Assembly (NCBI GenBank): GCA_031265635.1
Contig: JAISCK010000253.1
Location: 1 to 7,452, forward strand
DNA length: 7,452 nucleotides
Source: Spirochaetaceae bacterium
GTDB lineage: Bacteria > Spirochaetota > Spirochaetia > Treponematales > Breznakiellaceae
Direction of reading: 5' to 3'
The notes beneath the pieces are model-generated. The model had not been told where the DNA came from, searched no databases, and was given only the letters and a program-made list of their open reading frames with translations. Position numbers and translations under genes: made by a program. Shown in pieces: positions 1 through 5,532 of this stretch. Numbering within the stretch: the first letter of the stretch is position 1; every line of letters begins with the position of its first letter.

Positions 1-339
1 GAGCATAAGCGGCTTTCCCAAATCATCGAAGAAATAAACGCCAAGTACAATAGAAACCTTATGACCGATGTTGCGATAAAGACCGCCTTGCAGGTAAAGG
101 ATATATTATTGAAAGATGAGCGGCTCAAGGCAAGCGCCAGAACAAATACGCTCAAAGACTTCCATTTTACCTATGACGATAGCGTTAATGCCGCTCTGGT
201 AGACGGATATGATCAGAACGAAGATTTTTATTCGCTGCTCCTGAATAATGACGAACTCAAAAAGCAGGTAATGTACGTTTTTATTGAGGATGTATATAAA
301 AGCCTCAGGCCATACTACAAGCCCAGTCCGCCCAGGTAG
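1..339 (+). CDS. hsdR: Type I restriction enzyme R subunit (HsdR), C-terminal fragment
   Basis: The frame is open from base 1, so the gene begins upstream; the ATG at 61 is internal. About 112 residues are visible. They match the helical C-terminal domain of HsdR, the ATP-dependent translocase and endonuclease subunit of type I restriction systems. This domain docks HsdR onto the methylase-specificity core. Recognisable pieces are LSQIIEEINAKYN near the start, a middle KASARTNTLKDF segment, the acidic DGYDQNEDFYSLLLNNDEL stretch, and VYKSL near the end. The helicase and nuclease motifs lie outside the window. The coding DNA is A+T-rich (24 G/C of 60 at 61-120, 18 of 60 at 241-300), unlike the rest of the window, which suggests horizontal origin. 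The last ~10 residues (RPYYKPSPPR) are unlike HsdR. They come from reading out of frame into the neighbouring FMN-binding remnant, so the natural stop was lost at the junction. Confidence 0.78.
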   Translation, partial: EHKRLSQIIEEINAKYNRNLMTDVAIKTALQVKDILLKDERLKASARTNTLKDFHFTYDDSVNAALVDGYDQNEDFYSLLLNNDELKKQVMYVFIEDVYKSLRPYYKPSPPR

Positions 340-416
340 ACACGGTCTCAGGCGCTACCCTCACCAGCCGGGCTGTCATTCAGGCGGCCAACGACGCGCT
401 TGGAAAAGCGCGGTAA
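306..416 (+). pseudogene. 3' remnant of an FMN-binding-domain protein
   Basis: In a frame shifted from HsdR, bases 306-416 encode about 36 residues ending in a TAA. They contain AQSAQVDTVSGATLTSRAV followed by an AANDAL helix. This is the hallmark end of the FMN_bind domain (as in RnfG/NqrC and flavin-linked reductases), where the threonine of the S-G-A-T motif is the usual covalent flavin attachment site. No start codon or upstream domain exists: the frame hits TAA at 297-299, inside the HsdR sequence. Only the extreme 3' end of the gene survives, together with its terminator. Base composition rises to 39 G/C of 60 at 361-420, like the rest of the chromosome. I infer a resident gene cut by arrival of the restriction locus or by a deletion between the two. 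It could not make a functional protein from here. Confidence 0.7.
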
Positions 417-428
417 GGCGTCTTTGGG

Positions 429-465
429 GAAGCCCCGGAATTTTTTCGGTCCGGGGCTTTTCTTG
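429..465 (+). terminator. Rho-independent terminator of the FMN-binding remnant
   Basis: A perfect stem, AAGCCCCGGA (430-439) paired with TCCGGGGCTT (450-459), has a 10-nt loop and is followed by TTTTCTTGTTTC. It lies 13 bases after the TAA of the FMN-binding remnant and would now end transcription of the restriction operon. Read on the minus strand the stem is followed by CCCC rather than T, so it is a poor terminator for the importer operon that converges on it. Confidence 0.85.
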
Positions 466-533
466 TTTCGTTTTTCCAGAAGGCTTCCGGGGAGTAAGCA
501 AATTCCTGTTTAGCCGATTGAGCTCCGGTTTGC

Positions 534-1580
534 CTAGGCCGTTCCGCCGCGTTCAATTTCCCTGTATCTGCTCACAACCACGGTGAGTTTTGTCCCCGGT
601 TCAGTGCCGGCGTCTTTGGGCTGGCCCTGTTTTGCCGGTGGAAGACCGGGGCCGCAGTCCGCCGGGGGGATTTCGGCGGTAATGATTTCGCCTGACAGGT
701 CAAGCTGTATCCTGACCCTGACAAGCCGGCCAAGAAAATCGGAGGCAATGACCTTTCCCGCCAGGACAAGGCCCTGCGCCGCGCCGGGTACGCTTTCAAC
801 AATATGAACCCATTCGGGCCTGGTAAAGAATGTTTTTCCGTCTATCGTAAAAAAGTTTGCCGGGCCTGAAAAATCCGCGGCAAAGGCATTGGCGGGAGTA
901 TTGTATACATCCCGGGGACTTCCGAACTGCTCAAGTCTGCCTTCGTGCATGACGGCAATGTAATCGGAAAGGGAAAGGGCTTCTTCCTGATCATGGGTAA
1001 CATATACAGTGGTGATGCCGAGACGCCTCTGGATTTCCTTTAGTTCTTCCCGTACCTTGAGACGGAGCTTCGCGTCAAGACTGCTTAAAGGTTCATCCAT
1101 GAGAAGCACCCGGGGGTTCAAAATCACCGCCCGCCCCAGGGCAAGGCGCTGCTGCTGTCCCCCGGACAATTCGCCGGGATAGCGGTTGAGCAGACCTTCG
1201 AGCCCCAGAAGGCGGGCGGTCTTTTCAAGTTCCTCATTGATAACGCTTTTCTTTATTCTGCGGATTTTAAGGCCATAGGCCAGATTTTCTTTGTTTGTCA
1301 TGTGGGGGAAGAGGGCGTAATCCTGAAACACTATGCCCATACCGCGCTCTTCCGGCGCTATGCCCTTTTGGTTTTTCCCCATGATAAAAACATCACCTGA
1401 GTCGGGCTCAAAAAAACCGGCTATGATTCTGAGCAGAGTCGTCTTGCCGCAGCCGGAGGGACCGAGAAGGGTGGTGAAACTTCCCCGCGGCACCTGAAGA
1501 GAAAAATTGTCAACAGCCGTAACATTTCCATAGCGCTTGGTAAGCCGGGAAAGTTCAACATCAAAAGGAACGTTTTCCAT
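534..1580 (-). CDS. ABC importer ATPase, FbpC/PotA-like
   Basis: Cytoplasmic ATP-hydrolysing subunit of the importer encoded just upstream, 348 residues. All ABC motifs are intact: Walker A GPSGCGKTT (40-48), Q-loop glutamine in FQDYALFP (Q86), signature LSGGQ (138-142), Walker B VLLMDEP (158-164), D-loop SSLD (166-169) and switch histidine H196 in VTHDQEEAL. A TOBE-type C-terminal domain spans about 245-340. It carries a Pro/Gly-rich stretch at about 305-330 that looks like a low-complexity linker insertion. The motif set and length fit the iron(III)/polyamine/sulfate branch of importers. The ATG at 1580 follows GGAG (plus-strand 1585-1588) at a normal distance and lies inside the permease gene, overlapping its last 20 bases, so translation is probably coupled. 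It is the last gene of the operon; no clear minus-strand terminator follows. The ATPase assignment is secure, the substrate is not. Confidence 0.95.
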   Translation of the reverse strand: MENVPFDVELSRLTKRYGNVTAVDNFSLQVPRGSFTTLLGPSGCGKTTLLRIIAGFFEPDSGDVFIMGKNQKGIAPEERGMGIVFQDYALFPHMTNKENLAYGLKIRRIKKSVINEELEKTARLLGLEGLLNRYPGELSGGQQQRLALGRAVILNPRVLLMDEPLSSLDAKLRLKVREELKEIQRRLGITTVYVTHDQEEALSLSDYIAVMHEGRLEQFGSPRDVYNTPANAFAADFSGPANFFTIDGKTFFTRPEWVHIVESVPGAAQGLVLAGKVIASDFLGRLVRVRIQLDLSGEIITAEIPPADCGPGLPPAKQGQPKDAGTEPGTKLTVVVSRYREIERGGTA

Positions 1581-3246
1581 TGTACTCCATTATATGCGGC
1601 TGCTTTCCCCACACAAGACGGAGCAGCGCCAGGGCGGAAAAAATCACCGCGGTCAGCAGCAGGGCCAGCGCCGCCGCCCTGCCCCAGTTTCCCTGGGAGG
1701 CAAGATTGAGGATCAGAGCCGAAGTCAGTTTTGTTCTGAAACTCATAAGAAAAATTACCGCGCTCAAGGTTCCTGTGGCCCGCACGAAGGTATACACAAA
1801 AGCCGACACAATACCAGGGGCTGCCAGGGGACAGATAATGGTAAGAAAGAGCTTCATCCTCGTAGCGCCGAGAGCGCGGGCGCTTTCATCCAGGGCGTTT
1901 CGTATACTCATGAGGGAAGAACTCATGATGCGGTACGCCGCGGGAAGATCGCAGACTGTCATGGCAAGGACGATGATGATTCCGGTTCCCGTAAGGTGAA
2001 AAGGATTTCCGTTAAACGCAAGAACAAAAGCGAGGCCGATGAGTGATCCGGGAAGCGCCGCCGGCAGCATTATCATCCCGTCAGCGGCGCGACGGAAAGG
2101 CAGGCCGGTCCTGAGAGTGAGAAAGGCAAAAAGCGCCGAAAGGGCCGCGCATGCAAAAGCGGCGCCGAAGGCAAAGGACAGGGTATTAAGCAATTCCCGT
2201 TTGTACGAGAAACATGCCATGAGGTGTTCCACGGTAAAACTGTTGTCAACGCTCCATATTTTTGAAAAGGCTCCGGTTATGACCGCAAGGAACTGGGCCG
2301 CCACGATAAGGGCGATGACGGAACAGAAAACAAAAAGCAGCGCCCTGCACAAAAGGCCGGGCGGGCGGCGGGGGAGTGACGAAGCGGCGCCCGCAGTCGC
2401 CAGGCGGCCGCGTTTTTTATTGAGGAAAAAACGCTGGAGGGCAAAAAGCAGCGAAGCGGGAACGAGGAGTATGATACCCAGGGCGGCGCTGGTTCCCGCC
2501 TCGGCCCAGCCTGAAAGCCTTGTGTAAAGTTCCACGGCAAGTACATTGAAACGCCCGCCAATAAGCATGGGATTGCCGAAATCACTCAGTACTGAAACGG
2601 CGATAAAGAGCAGCGCCGAGACTATGCCGGGCAGGGCAAGCGGCAGCGTCAGAGTCCTGAAAACGCGGAAGCCCCGCGCCCCGGCCGAGCGGGCGGCGTA
2701 TTCCAGGGCAGGGTTAATTCCTTCAAGCACATCCTTTATGATGAGGAAGGCGATGGGGAAAAAGCAAAGCGTCTGTGCTATGAGCAGGCCCGGAAGTCCA
2801 TAGAGCGAAACATCCAAGCCCAAAAGGATTTTGGTAAAAAATCCCTGATGCCCGAAGAGCAGTATAAATGAAAGTCCGCCCACAAAAGGCGGGGTAACCA
2901 GATGCAGTACGGGGATAAAGGCGAAAAAGCGGGCAAAAGGCAGCGCGCCACGGATAACGCCATAAGCATAAACAAATCCGGTCAGCACCGAAAGAAAGGT
3001 TGAAAGAACTACCAGCAGCAGGGAATGAAGGAGCGAGTCCAGCCACCGGGAAGAAGCGAAAAGGGTCCGCCAGCTTTCAAAGCCCGCTGCCCGAAATACA
3101 CGAAGGAGCGGGTAGATGATAAAAAGGAAAAGAAACACAAGGGCCGCGGCCCAGAGGGCGCGCAGGGGCAGAGATTCGCTTGCCTGTTTGTTTCCCCGGA
3201 ATACGGCAGCCAGGCCGGTTCCGGCCTTGATTCCGCTGACGGACAC
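1561..3246 (-). CDS. Fused two-domain ABC importer permease, FbpB-like
   Basis: Inner-membrane channel subunit of 561 residues with two permease halves in one chain, as in FbpB of ferric importers. Each half carries the cytoplasmic EAA loop that contacts the ATPase: EYAARSAGARGFRVF leading into LPLALPGI (about 182-208), and DESARALGATRMKLF leading into CPLAAPGI (about 453-479). Many hydrophobic helices surround them, for example about 30-48, 72-98, 109-131, 152-170, 207-220, 255-270, 300-324, 355-377, 393-411, 421-434 and 524-545. A basic linker near 275-298 separates the halves. The start is GTG at 3246, because an in-frame TAA lies at 3250-3252 and AAGGGG (plus-strand 3253-3258) sits 6 nt ahead. 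Its 3' end overlaps the ATPase gene by 20 bases. It is separated from the binding-protein gene by about 450 bp filled with the 35-bp repeat array. Confidence 0.93.
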   Translation of the reverse strand: MSVSGIKAGTGLAAVFRGNKQASESLPLRALWAAALVFLFLFIIYPLLRVFRAAGFESWRTLFASSRWLDSLLHSLLLVVLSTFLSVLTGFVYAYGVIRGALPFARFFAFIPVLHLVTPPFVGGLSFILLFGHQGFFTKILLGLDVSLYGLPGLLIAQTLCFFPIAFLIIKDVLEGINPALEYAARSAGARGFRVFRTLTLPLALPGIVSALLFIAVSVLSDFGNPMLIGGRFNVLAVELYTRLSGWAEAGTSAALGIILLVPASLLFALQRFFLNKKRGRLATAGAASSLPRRPPGLLCRALLFVFCSVIALIVAAQFLAVITGAFSKIWSVDNSFTVEHLMACFSYKRELLNTLSFAFGAAFACAALSALFAFLTLRTGLPFRRAADGMIMLPAALPGSLIGLAFVLAFNGNPFHLTGTGIIIVLAMTVCDLPAAYRIMSSSLMSIRNALDESARALGATRMKLFLTIICPLAAPGIVSAFVYTFVRATGTLSAVIFLMSFRTKLTSALILNLASQGNWGRAAALALLLTAVIFSALALLRLVWGKQPHIMEYNGKRSF

Positions 3247-3256
3247 TTCTTACCCC

Positions 3257-3673
3257 TTATAAGATTTCACCGCGTCCTGCCCCGCAGGAATAACACGAAT
3301 ACACAAAACACCCGCTCTGGGCCGATAGTATGTGTACGCAAAACACCCGCTCAGCCGCGATAATGTGTGTACACGAAATACCCACCCAAGGGCAGTATCC
3401 TGTACGCATAAAACATCCGTTTAGCCGCGATAACACACATACACGAAACATCCGCCTTGGGTCGATAGTATGTATGCGCAAAACACCCACCGCAGGGCAG
3501 TAACATGTACACACAAAACACCCGCTGAGGGCCGATAGTATGTGTACGCAAAATATCCGCTCAGCCGCGATAATATGTACACGCAAAACATCCGCCGCAA
3601 GGCAGTAATGCGTACACACAAAACACCCGCCACACGGCATCAGCACACCCACCGCGAGTGTCGGTTCACCCAA
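3257..3673 (-). CDS. Possible repeat-encoded Cys-rich ORF (doubtful)
   Basis: An open frame of up to 138 codons runs through the repeat array on the same strand as the importer genes. It lies 24 bp after the binding-protein stop, and its TAA (3257-3259) overlaps the permease ribosome-binding site. Because 35 bp is not a multiple of three, three DNA units make one 35-residue protein unit. Three such units begin GCFVCTHYC, GCFVCTCYC and GCFMRTGYC, and a partial fourth begins GCFVYSCY. The product would be rich in Cys, Val and Ile. I do not recognise it. Arguments against a gene: the 5'-most start is TTG with GGGAG immediately adjacent, the ATG eleven codons in has only a weak GGTGGG, and the other minus-strand frames of the array are also long (66 and 70 codons). 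That is expected from a repeat lacking minus-strand stops rather than from selection for one protein. Confidence 0.2.
   Translation of the reverse strand: MGEPTLAVGVLMPCGGCFVCTHYCLAADVLRVHIIAAERIFCVHILSALSGCFVCTCYCPAVGVLRIHTIDPRRMFRVCVLSRLNGCFMRTGYCPWVGISCTHIIAAERVFCVHILSAQSGCFVYSCYSCGAGRGEIL
3275..3289 (-). other. Short hairpin upstream of the permease ribosome-binding site
   Basis: TCCTGC (3275-3280) and GCAGGA (3284-3289) form a 6-bp perfect stem with a 3-nt loop. In the operon mRNA it would lie between the repeat array and the permease ribosome-binding site, 16 nt before the AAGGGG. No U-tract follows, so it is not a terminator. It could limit or protect the mRNA end at this gene junction; that role is inference. 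Confidence 0.35.
3281..3654. repeat. Tandem array of ten 35-bp units in the importer operon
   Basis: Ten units start at 3305, 3340, 3375, 3410, 3445, 3480, 3515, 3550, 3585 and 3620, always exactly 35 bp apart; a degraded partial unit precedes them (about 3281-3304). Each begins with AAAACACCCGC or a transition variant (columns 1-11). A class-specific middle follows (columns 12-23). Each ends in an alternating purine-pyrimidine tract such as TATGTGTACGC. Middles fall into three classes: A (gggCCGATA; units 1, 5, 7), B (agCCGCGATA; units 2, 4, 8) and C (cargGCAGTA; units 3, 6, 9). Unit 10 has a decayed tail. The order is therefore A-B-C, B-A-C, A-B-C. Units 1 and 7 differ at 2 of 35 positions, units 2 and 8 at 6, units 6 and 9 at 6. 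The array fills most of the gap between the binding-protein stop and the permease start. It is not CRISPR: the interval is too short and the 'spacers' recur. Confidence 0.95.
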
Positions 3674-3697
3674 CTCCCAACAGGTTCCGGCCGGGCT

Positions 3698-4702
3698 CTA
3701 CTTTATCTCATTCCGCCAGCGGGCATGAACCGCGTCCCTTTCGGCGCCGGCCTTTTCCGAATCGTATTCAAGGAAGTCTATCGTGTCAACAGAAATCGAT
3801 CCTGAAAGCCTGGCAACGCCGGGATTCACCGGGATAGTATATGAAAGGGACGTAAAAAGTTCCTGGGCTTCCAGGGAAAGCATAAAATCCACAAATCTTC
3901 TGGCGTTGGCGCTGTTGGGGCCGCCCTTGATAATGGATACCGCGTCTACTTCACCGGCGGTTTTCGGCGGAATGATGATTCTTACCGGGAAACCCTGGGC
4001 GGCATAGAGCTGCATGGCGTGAACATAGGCTACACAAATGCTGTATTCTCCTGAGCCGATAAGCCGGGGCGGGGCGCTTCCGCTTGAAGGCAGTTGGGCG
4101 GCCAGAGGGGTAAGCCGCCTGAAATAATCCCAGCCTTGCGCTTCCCCTCTTCCTTGAAGCTGGCTCTGGAGGAAAAGATACCCTGTGGCGGAGGCCACCG
4201 GGTCGGTAAAGACAATTTCCCCCCTGAAAGCCGGATCGGCCAGGTCGTCCCAGGTCCGCGGAAGGGCCTTGCCGGGAAATTTTTCCGCAAAGCGGGTTTC
4301 GTTGACGCCTATGCCCAGCGTCAGTACGCAGAATCCGGTCCAGGTTCCGTCGGCGGCGCGGGTATAATCAGGAACCTGAACCGCCCGGGACGTGTAGGCA
4401 TCAAGGGCCCCGGCGCGGGCTGCTGAAATATGGAGACTTTCGGCCCCGCCAAGAAGTATATCCGCCTGAGGGGCGTTTTTTTCCGCGATAACCCGGTTCA
4501 CCAGTTCCCCGGTAGCAGCCCGGAAATATTCAACCTTGATGCCCGTCTGCCGGGTAAAAAGTTCCGTAAGCGCCCTGGTCTCATCCTCGTTGACCACGGA
4601 ATAAACCAAAAGCTCATTGCTTTCCGCTTCCTGCCGGGGACGGCCCCACAGCGAGAACACGGCGCAGGATAAAAGCGCCAAAAGCAATACTTTTTTAGTC
4701 AT
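3698..4702 (-). CDS. ABC importer substrate-binding protein, FbpA/AfuA-like
   Basis: Exported solute receptor of the importer, 334 residues, first gene of the operon. An N-terminal export signal is clear (MTKKVLLLALLSCAVFSLWG). LLSC at 10-13 could be a loose lipobox with C13 lipidated, as spirochaetes tolerate, but the signal would be very short. Cleavage near 20-26 by signal peptidase I is the alternative. Family features are the LLVYSVVNEDE first strand (31-41), ADILLGGAESL (80-90), the PRTWDDLADPAFRGEIVF block (148-165), SATGY (171-175) and AVSIIKGGPNSANARRFVDF near 254-273. I do not see the adjacent Tyr-Tyr pair that binds iron in FbpA, only isolated tyrosines such as Y220, Y226 and Y233. 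Ferric iron is therefore a family default; phosphonates or sugar phosphates (PhnS, AfuA) are possible. The ATG at 4702 has an excellent GGGAGGT site (plus-strand 4708-4714). Confidence 0.9.
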   Translation of the reverse strand: MTKKVLLLALLSCAVFSLWGRPRQEAESNELLVYSVVNEDETRALTELFTRQTGIKVEYFRAATGELVNRVIAEKNAPQADILLGGAESLHISAARAGALDAYTSRAVQVPDYTRAADGTWTGFCVLTLGIGVNETRFAEKFPGKALPRTWDDLADPAFRGEIVFTDPVASATGYLFLQSQLQGRGEAQGWDYFRRLTPLAAQLPSSGSAPPRLIGSGEYSICVAYVHAMQLYAAQGFPVRIIIPPKTAGEVDAVSIIKGGPNSANARRFVDFMLSLEAQELFTSLSYTIPVNPGVARLSGSISVDTIDFLEYDSEKAGAERDAVHARWRNEIK

Positions 4703-4725
4703 ACCAAACCTCCCTGATATACAGC

Positions 4726-4764
4726 GAATCCGTACGGAAAAGCCGTGCGGAAAGCCGCGGATTC
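4726..4764 (-). promoter_or_regulatory. Dyad-symmetric leader of the importer operon
   Basis: GAATCCG (4726-4732) and CGGATTC (4758-4764) form perfect 7-bp arms around a core that itself contains ACGG/CCGT (4734-4737 with 4743-4746). A 10-bp palindrome, TCCGTACGGA (4729-4738), overlaps one arm. The core also holds a near-repeat, CGGAAAAGCCG then CGGAAAGCCG. The element lies at or just after the expected transcription start and ends 23 bp before the binding-protein ATG, just upstream of its ribosome-binding site. It could be an operator (for instance for a metal-responsive repressor) or a 5' mRNA hairpin. I do not recognise it as a known Fur, DtxR or riboswitch sequence. Confidence 0.5.
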
Positions 4765-4770
4765 CCTTAT

Positions 4771-4799
4771 TTTGTACTTGAGTCTCTTCCTTTTGTCAA
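4771..4799 (-). promoter_or_regulatory. Sigma-70-type promoter of the importer operon
   Basis: On the minus strand a perfect -35 box TTGACA (plus-strand 4794-4799) is followed by a 17-bp spacer and TACAAA (4771-4776), 4 of 6 matches to TATAAT. Transcription would start near 4764, giving a leader of about 60 nt with the dyad element at its 5' end. Spacing and position ahead of the binding-protein gene are what a housekeeping promoter would show. Confidence 0.7.
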
Positions 4800-4882
4800 T
4801 GGTAAAGTATATAATTCCGAAAGAATTTGTAGGATAAGGCATAATTCTTCCTTATTATCCGGTTTTCATATATAGTGGTATT

Positions 4883-5506
4883 ATGATACGGCATTTGCTT
4901 TTTGATCTGGACGATACCCTGTACCCGCCTTCGGCGTCCCTGGGAGGGACAATTGAACGGCGCATGGTTGAATTTACCGCCGGCCGTCTGGGCATTGATT
5001 TTGCCTCGGCGGCATTAAAGCGGCGCGAAGGGATCAAAAACTGCGGATCGACCCTTGAATGGCTTCAAAAAAATTACGGGGTAACTGACGCCGAAAGCTA
5101 CTTTGCCTATGTGCATCCCGAATCGGAACTCGCGGAGCTTCCCTTTGACCCTAAGCTCAGGCCCTTTCTGCTTTCCCTTGGCAAACCCATGTCGGTACTT
5201 ACCAACGGACCCATGCCCCACGCCGCGCGGGTTCTTCACTTTCTCGGAATCGATGATATTTTTCTTGGCGTGTACGATATTCTCTATAACAACCTGAAAG
5301 GGAAGCCCCATCCTGAGTCCTATTGCCGCGCGCTTGAGGCATCGGGTTTCACCATAGAAGAAACGGTGTTCTTTGACGACAGCCCCAAATATATTGAAGG
5401 TTTCCGCGCTCTTGGCGGCAAGGGGGTTCTGGTGGGTCCCGGAGAGCCTCTTGATCCTGCGACCCCCCGCGTTGCTTCAATTTATAATATAGAAGAATTC
5501 ATTTGA
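4883..5506 (+). CDS. HAD-family hydrolase, pyrimidine 5'-nucleotidase-like
   Basis: Cytoplasmic phosphatase of the haloacid dehalogenase superfamily, 207 residues. Motif I is FDLDDTLYP with nucleophile D8 and general acid D10. Motif II is SVLTNGP (T107, N108). Motif III is the lysine of KGKPHPE (K141). Motif IV is the acidic pair in VFFDDSP (D165, D166). The helical cap lies between motifs I and II (about 16-95). DLDDTLYP together with LTNGP and KPHP is characteristic of the pyrimidine 5'-nucleotidase group (yeast Sdt1/Phm8-like), which removes phosphate from UMP or CMP; related members act on other small phosphates, so the exact substrate is open. The ATG at 4883 is the only good start that keeps motif I near the N-terminus. 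The ribosome-binding site is weak (AGTGG, 4874-4878). The gene diverges from the importer operon and converges, 26 bp away, with the next gene. Confidence 0.88.
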   Translation: MIRHLLFDLDDTLYPPSASLGGTIERRMVEFTAGRLGIDFASAALKRREGIKNCGSTLEWLQKNYGVTDAESYFAYVHPESELAELPFDPKLRPFLLSLGKPMSVLTNGPMPHAARVLHFLGIDDIFLGVYDILYNNLKGKPHPESYCRALEASGFTIEETVFFDDSPKYIEGFRALGGKGVLVGPGEPLDPATPRVASIYNIEEFI

Positions 5507-5532
5507 AGCTCAGGCCGGTTGAGCGGGCTGTT

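Noticed and set aside
284..586. 100-codon plus-strand ORF across the junction and terminator
   Set aside because: It runs through the FMN-binding remnant in the wrong frame, across the terminator and into the antisense end of the ATPase gene; composition is Arg/Pro/Gly-rich, as in shadow frames of G+C-rich DNA.
1537..2527. Long plus-strand ORFs antisense to the permease gene (169, 139 and 162 codons)
   Set aside because: They are fully covered by the convincing minus-strand permease with intact EAA loops and have no recognisable motifs.
3293..3654. CRISPR array
   Set aside because: The interval between conserved blocks is too short (35-bp total period), the variable middles recur as three classes instead of being unique, and no cas genes are visible.
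3293..3654. Replication iterons
   Set aside because: Iterons are usually about 20 bp and lie beside a rep gene or dnaA boxes with an A+T-rich region; none is present and the array is inside an operon.
4810..4815. Perfect TATAAT as -10 box of a plus-strand promoter for the HAD gene
   Set aside because: The best hexamer at correct spacing (TTCCTT, 4787-4792) is a poor -35, there is no TG extension, and TTGTCA (4793-4798) is only 11 bp away. The site is A+T-rich by chance or a weak promoter at most.
5509..5524. Bidirectional terminator between the convergent HAD and URO-D-family genes
   Set aside because: GCTCA/TGAGC makes only a 5-bp stem with a 7-nt loop and no T-tract follows on either strand.
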